Notes under the pieces: generated by a model | The model's database searches: none | The model's input: the letters and a program-made list of their open reading frames with translations, nothing else | What the model was told of the DNA's origin: nothing | NCBI GenBank assembly: GCA_963457665.1 | Contig: OY735231.1 | Coordinates: forward strand, 31,836,670 to 31,900,669 | Direction of reading: 5' to 3' | Source: Thysanoteuthis rhombus | Taxonomy: Eukaryota; Mollusca; Cephalopoda; Oegopsida; Thysanoteuthidae | DNA length: 64,000 nucleotides | Position numbers and translations under genes: made by a program | Shown: positions 62,572 through 64,000 of the stretch, piece after piece | Numbering within the stretch: the stretch's first letter is position 1 | Layout of the letters: each line of letters starts with the position of its first letter

Positions 62572-62665
62572 AATATTTTATCGTCAAAATCTTTGTGTTA
62601 TTAAGAAGAAAGATTGGAATCTTTCTTCTTAATAACAACAAAGATTTTGACGATGAAATAATATT
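62572..62665. repeat. Near-perfect hairpin of about 94 nt
   Basis: The inner arms 62597-62615 and 62618-62636 are exact 19-bp complements around a 2-nt centre. After one bulged base, 62581-62596 pairs with 62638-62653, and outer bases pair with small gaps. It begins about 57 nt after the large inverted repeat ends. Confidence 0.9.
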
Positions 62666-62939
62666 TTTTGTTTGAACAATATGTAATATGAGAAATAAAA
62701 AGGGGCCATTTTTTACAAACTGACATTCTTTTTTGCGTAAGCACTTTATATATGACCTTTTGTCCATTTCTATCAGCCTATCTGTGAAAAAGAAAACAAA
62801 GAGAATAGTAGTGTTTTAAAAACATTATATCTACTTTTTCTAATAAATCAAAATTCTGCATGATTTCAAGAATCTGAATGGTAAACAGGTGTGACATAAT
62901 TGTGCACCAGATGAAAATCAACAATGTATTCGCTCAGTT

Positions 62940-64000
62940 ACACAATCCAGTTTAGTCCATTGGCCAGAAGTCCAAATTTGATGTATTGGTACGCTTGGTG
63001 GTACTAAATTCGACTATTTAGGTTTTGTCTTTGTCTGCGGAGTATAAAAAATGGTTGATTGTCCTCTGGGTCGCCCAGCGGAGGTGAGTAATAATGTAAA
63101 AAAAGTATAATGGTCCATCGGCCAGGAGCCCAAATTTAGTGTATTGGTACATTCAAGTCAATCGAAAATTGGGAGTGGAAGTTTCCTTCGGGCGGTGGGT
63201 AGGGTAGAATCTTGGCAACCAGAGTAAATCATATACCTAAAAACAATCTAGATAAGGAAAAAATTGTTGCCAGGTTTTCTATGGATTTTAAGGGTGACCA
63301 TTTTAAAATTCGAAATAGACGACTGCAAATGCACATTTCTTCCAGATATGACTAAGTCATGGTACATGGATTCGTCCCAGAATTGAATCAATTCTTCTGT
63401 GACCTATTACCATACTTTCCACAAAATTTAATGGAATTTCATTGAGAACTTTTGGAGATATTGTGTTGACAGCAAATTCCTGGATCAAATATTCAATGTT
63501 TGATCACTTGTCCTTCCACATTATCTCAAGAAAATTGATTGAGAACTTTTGGAGATATTGAGTAAACAGACAAAAGCGAATACAGAAATGTAGGGAAAAA
63601 ACGGAAAATATCTCAAATCAAAAGCGAATTTCTGTATCTATCCCAAAATTTGAGAACCTCTTATGTAATACGTACTTTGCCCATACACGAAATTTAATTG
63701 AAATTCATTGAGAACTATTTGAGATATCGGGTGGACTGACTGGAGCTAATACAGAAATATATTACAAAAAACGCAAAAATATCACTCAATTCAGAAAAAA
63801 TTTCATCTCTATAATGCAGCTCACTTTTTCGCGAAATTTTATTGAAATTCATTGGGAACTTCTTGAGATATCCTGCAAAATAGACGAGCAAACACAGAAA
63901 TGTACAAAGTATTAAAATGTAAAAATATCTCTCAATCGAAAACAGATAACTGGATCTGCACAGAAATTTAGTTGCTCTTTCCTTACGATATGCGCTACCG
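62940..64000 (+). repeat. Degenerate repeat field reaching the window end
   Basis: Two copies of a segment with tccatyggccagragyccaaattt, then tgtattggtac, at about 62956 and 63113. Then four units with gaaattcattgagaact and tttggagatatt at about 63438, 63536, 63703 and 63846, each followed by a g-gac/agac phrase. Related in inverse orientation to 22925-23440. Continues beyond the window. Confidence 0.55.

Overview
The window is AT-rich, intron-rich animal DNA with only two supportable host genes, set in a dense bed of decayed transposable elements and long microsatellites. The style suggests a mollusc, most likely a coleoid cephalopod such as an octopus. The pointers are tRNA-headed SINEs, RTE-type LINE tails, Penelope-like pieces, mariner and Tc1 remnants, and a MITE with the ACCTCCC-type ends I associate with molluscs. 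No single marker proves this; it is inference.

Gene 1 (26556-50582, + strand) is a complete GTPBP4/NOG1, the nucleolar GTPase of 60S ribosome assembly. Seventeen coding exons with GT-AG introns add up to exactly 1893 nt (630 aa plus stop; about 634 aa in human). Gene 2 (51644-59794, - strand) is a four-exon gene for an 87-aa prefoldin-like protein that I identify as the ASDURF homologue (a subunit of the PAQosome co-chaperone). In vertebrates this ORF lies in the 5' leader of ASNSD1 mRNA; here it is a spliced gene with its own poly(A) signal and no ASNSD1 after it. The two genes converge, with about 0.93 kb between their poly(A) signals.

Layout: 1-5200 holds a Penelope-like fragment, SINEs, an RTE LINE tail, a foldback MITE and low-complexity DNA. 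5460-8295 is a roughly 2.8-kb DNA element with arms of about 390 bp and remains of a protein with a CXC-like cysteine region, followed by a mariner remnant. 9300-13035 has a LINE tail, a SINE-like repeat, tRNA-like heads and a second RTE copy ending in a (TGA)n tail. 14500-17920 has two more mariner remnants, a large compound microsatellite and a Penelope-type fragment between inverted terminal repeats. 18000-26500 has no recognised gene, but includes a perfect 26-bp hairpin, a purine-biased stretch, a LINE tail and a hAT-type MITE. 26556-50582 is GTPBP4, with intronic repeats. 51604-59794 is the ASDURF gene, with a 44-bp minisatellite and a Tc1-like element in its introns. 60975-62515 is a large inverted repeat, followed by a near-perfect hairpin; a degenerate repeat field runs off the window end.

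The two genes belong to related housekeeping work (ribosome assembly; chaperone-assisted assembly of RNP and other complexes), but nothing in the sequence shows a functional link. All coordinates come from reading by eye; homology statements rest on remembered family sequences, and no search was run.
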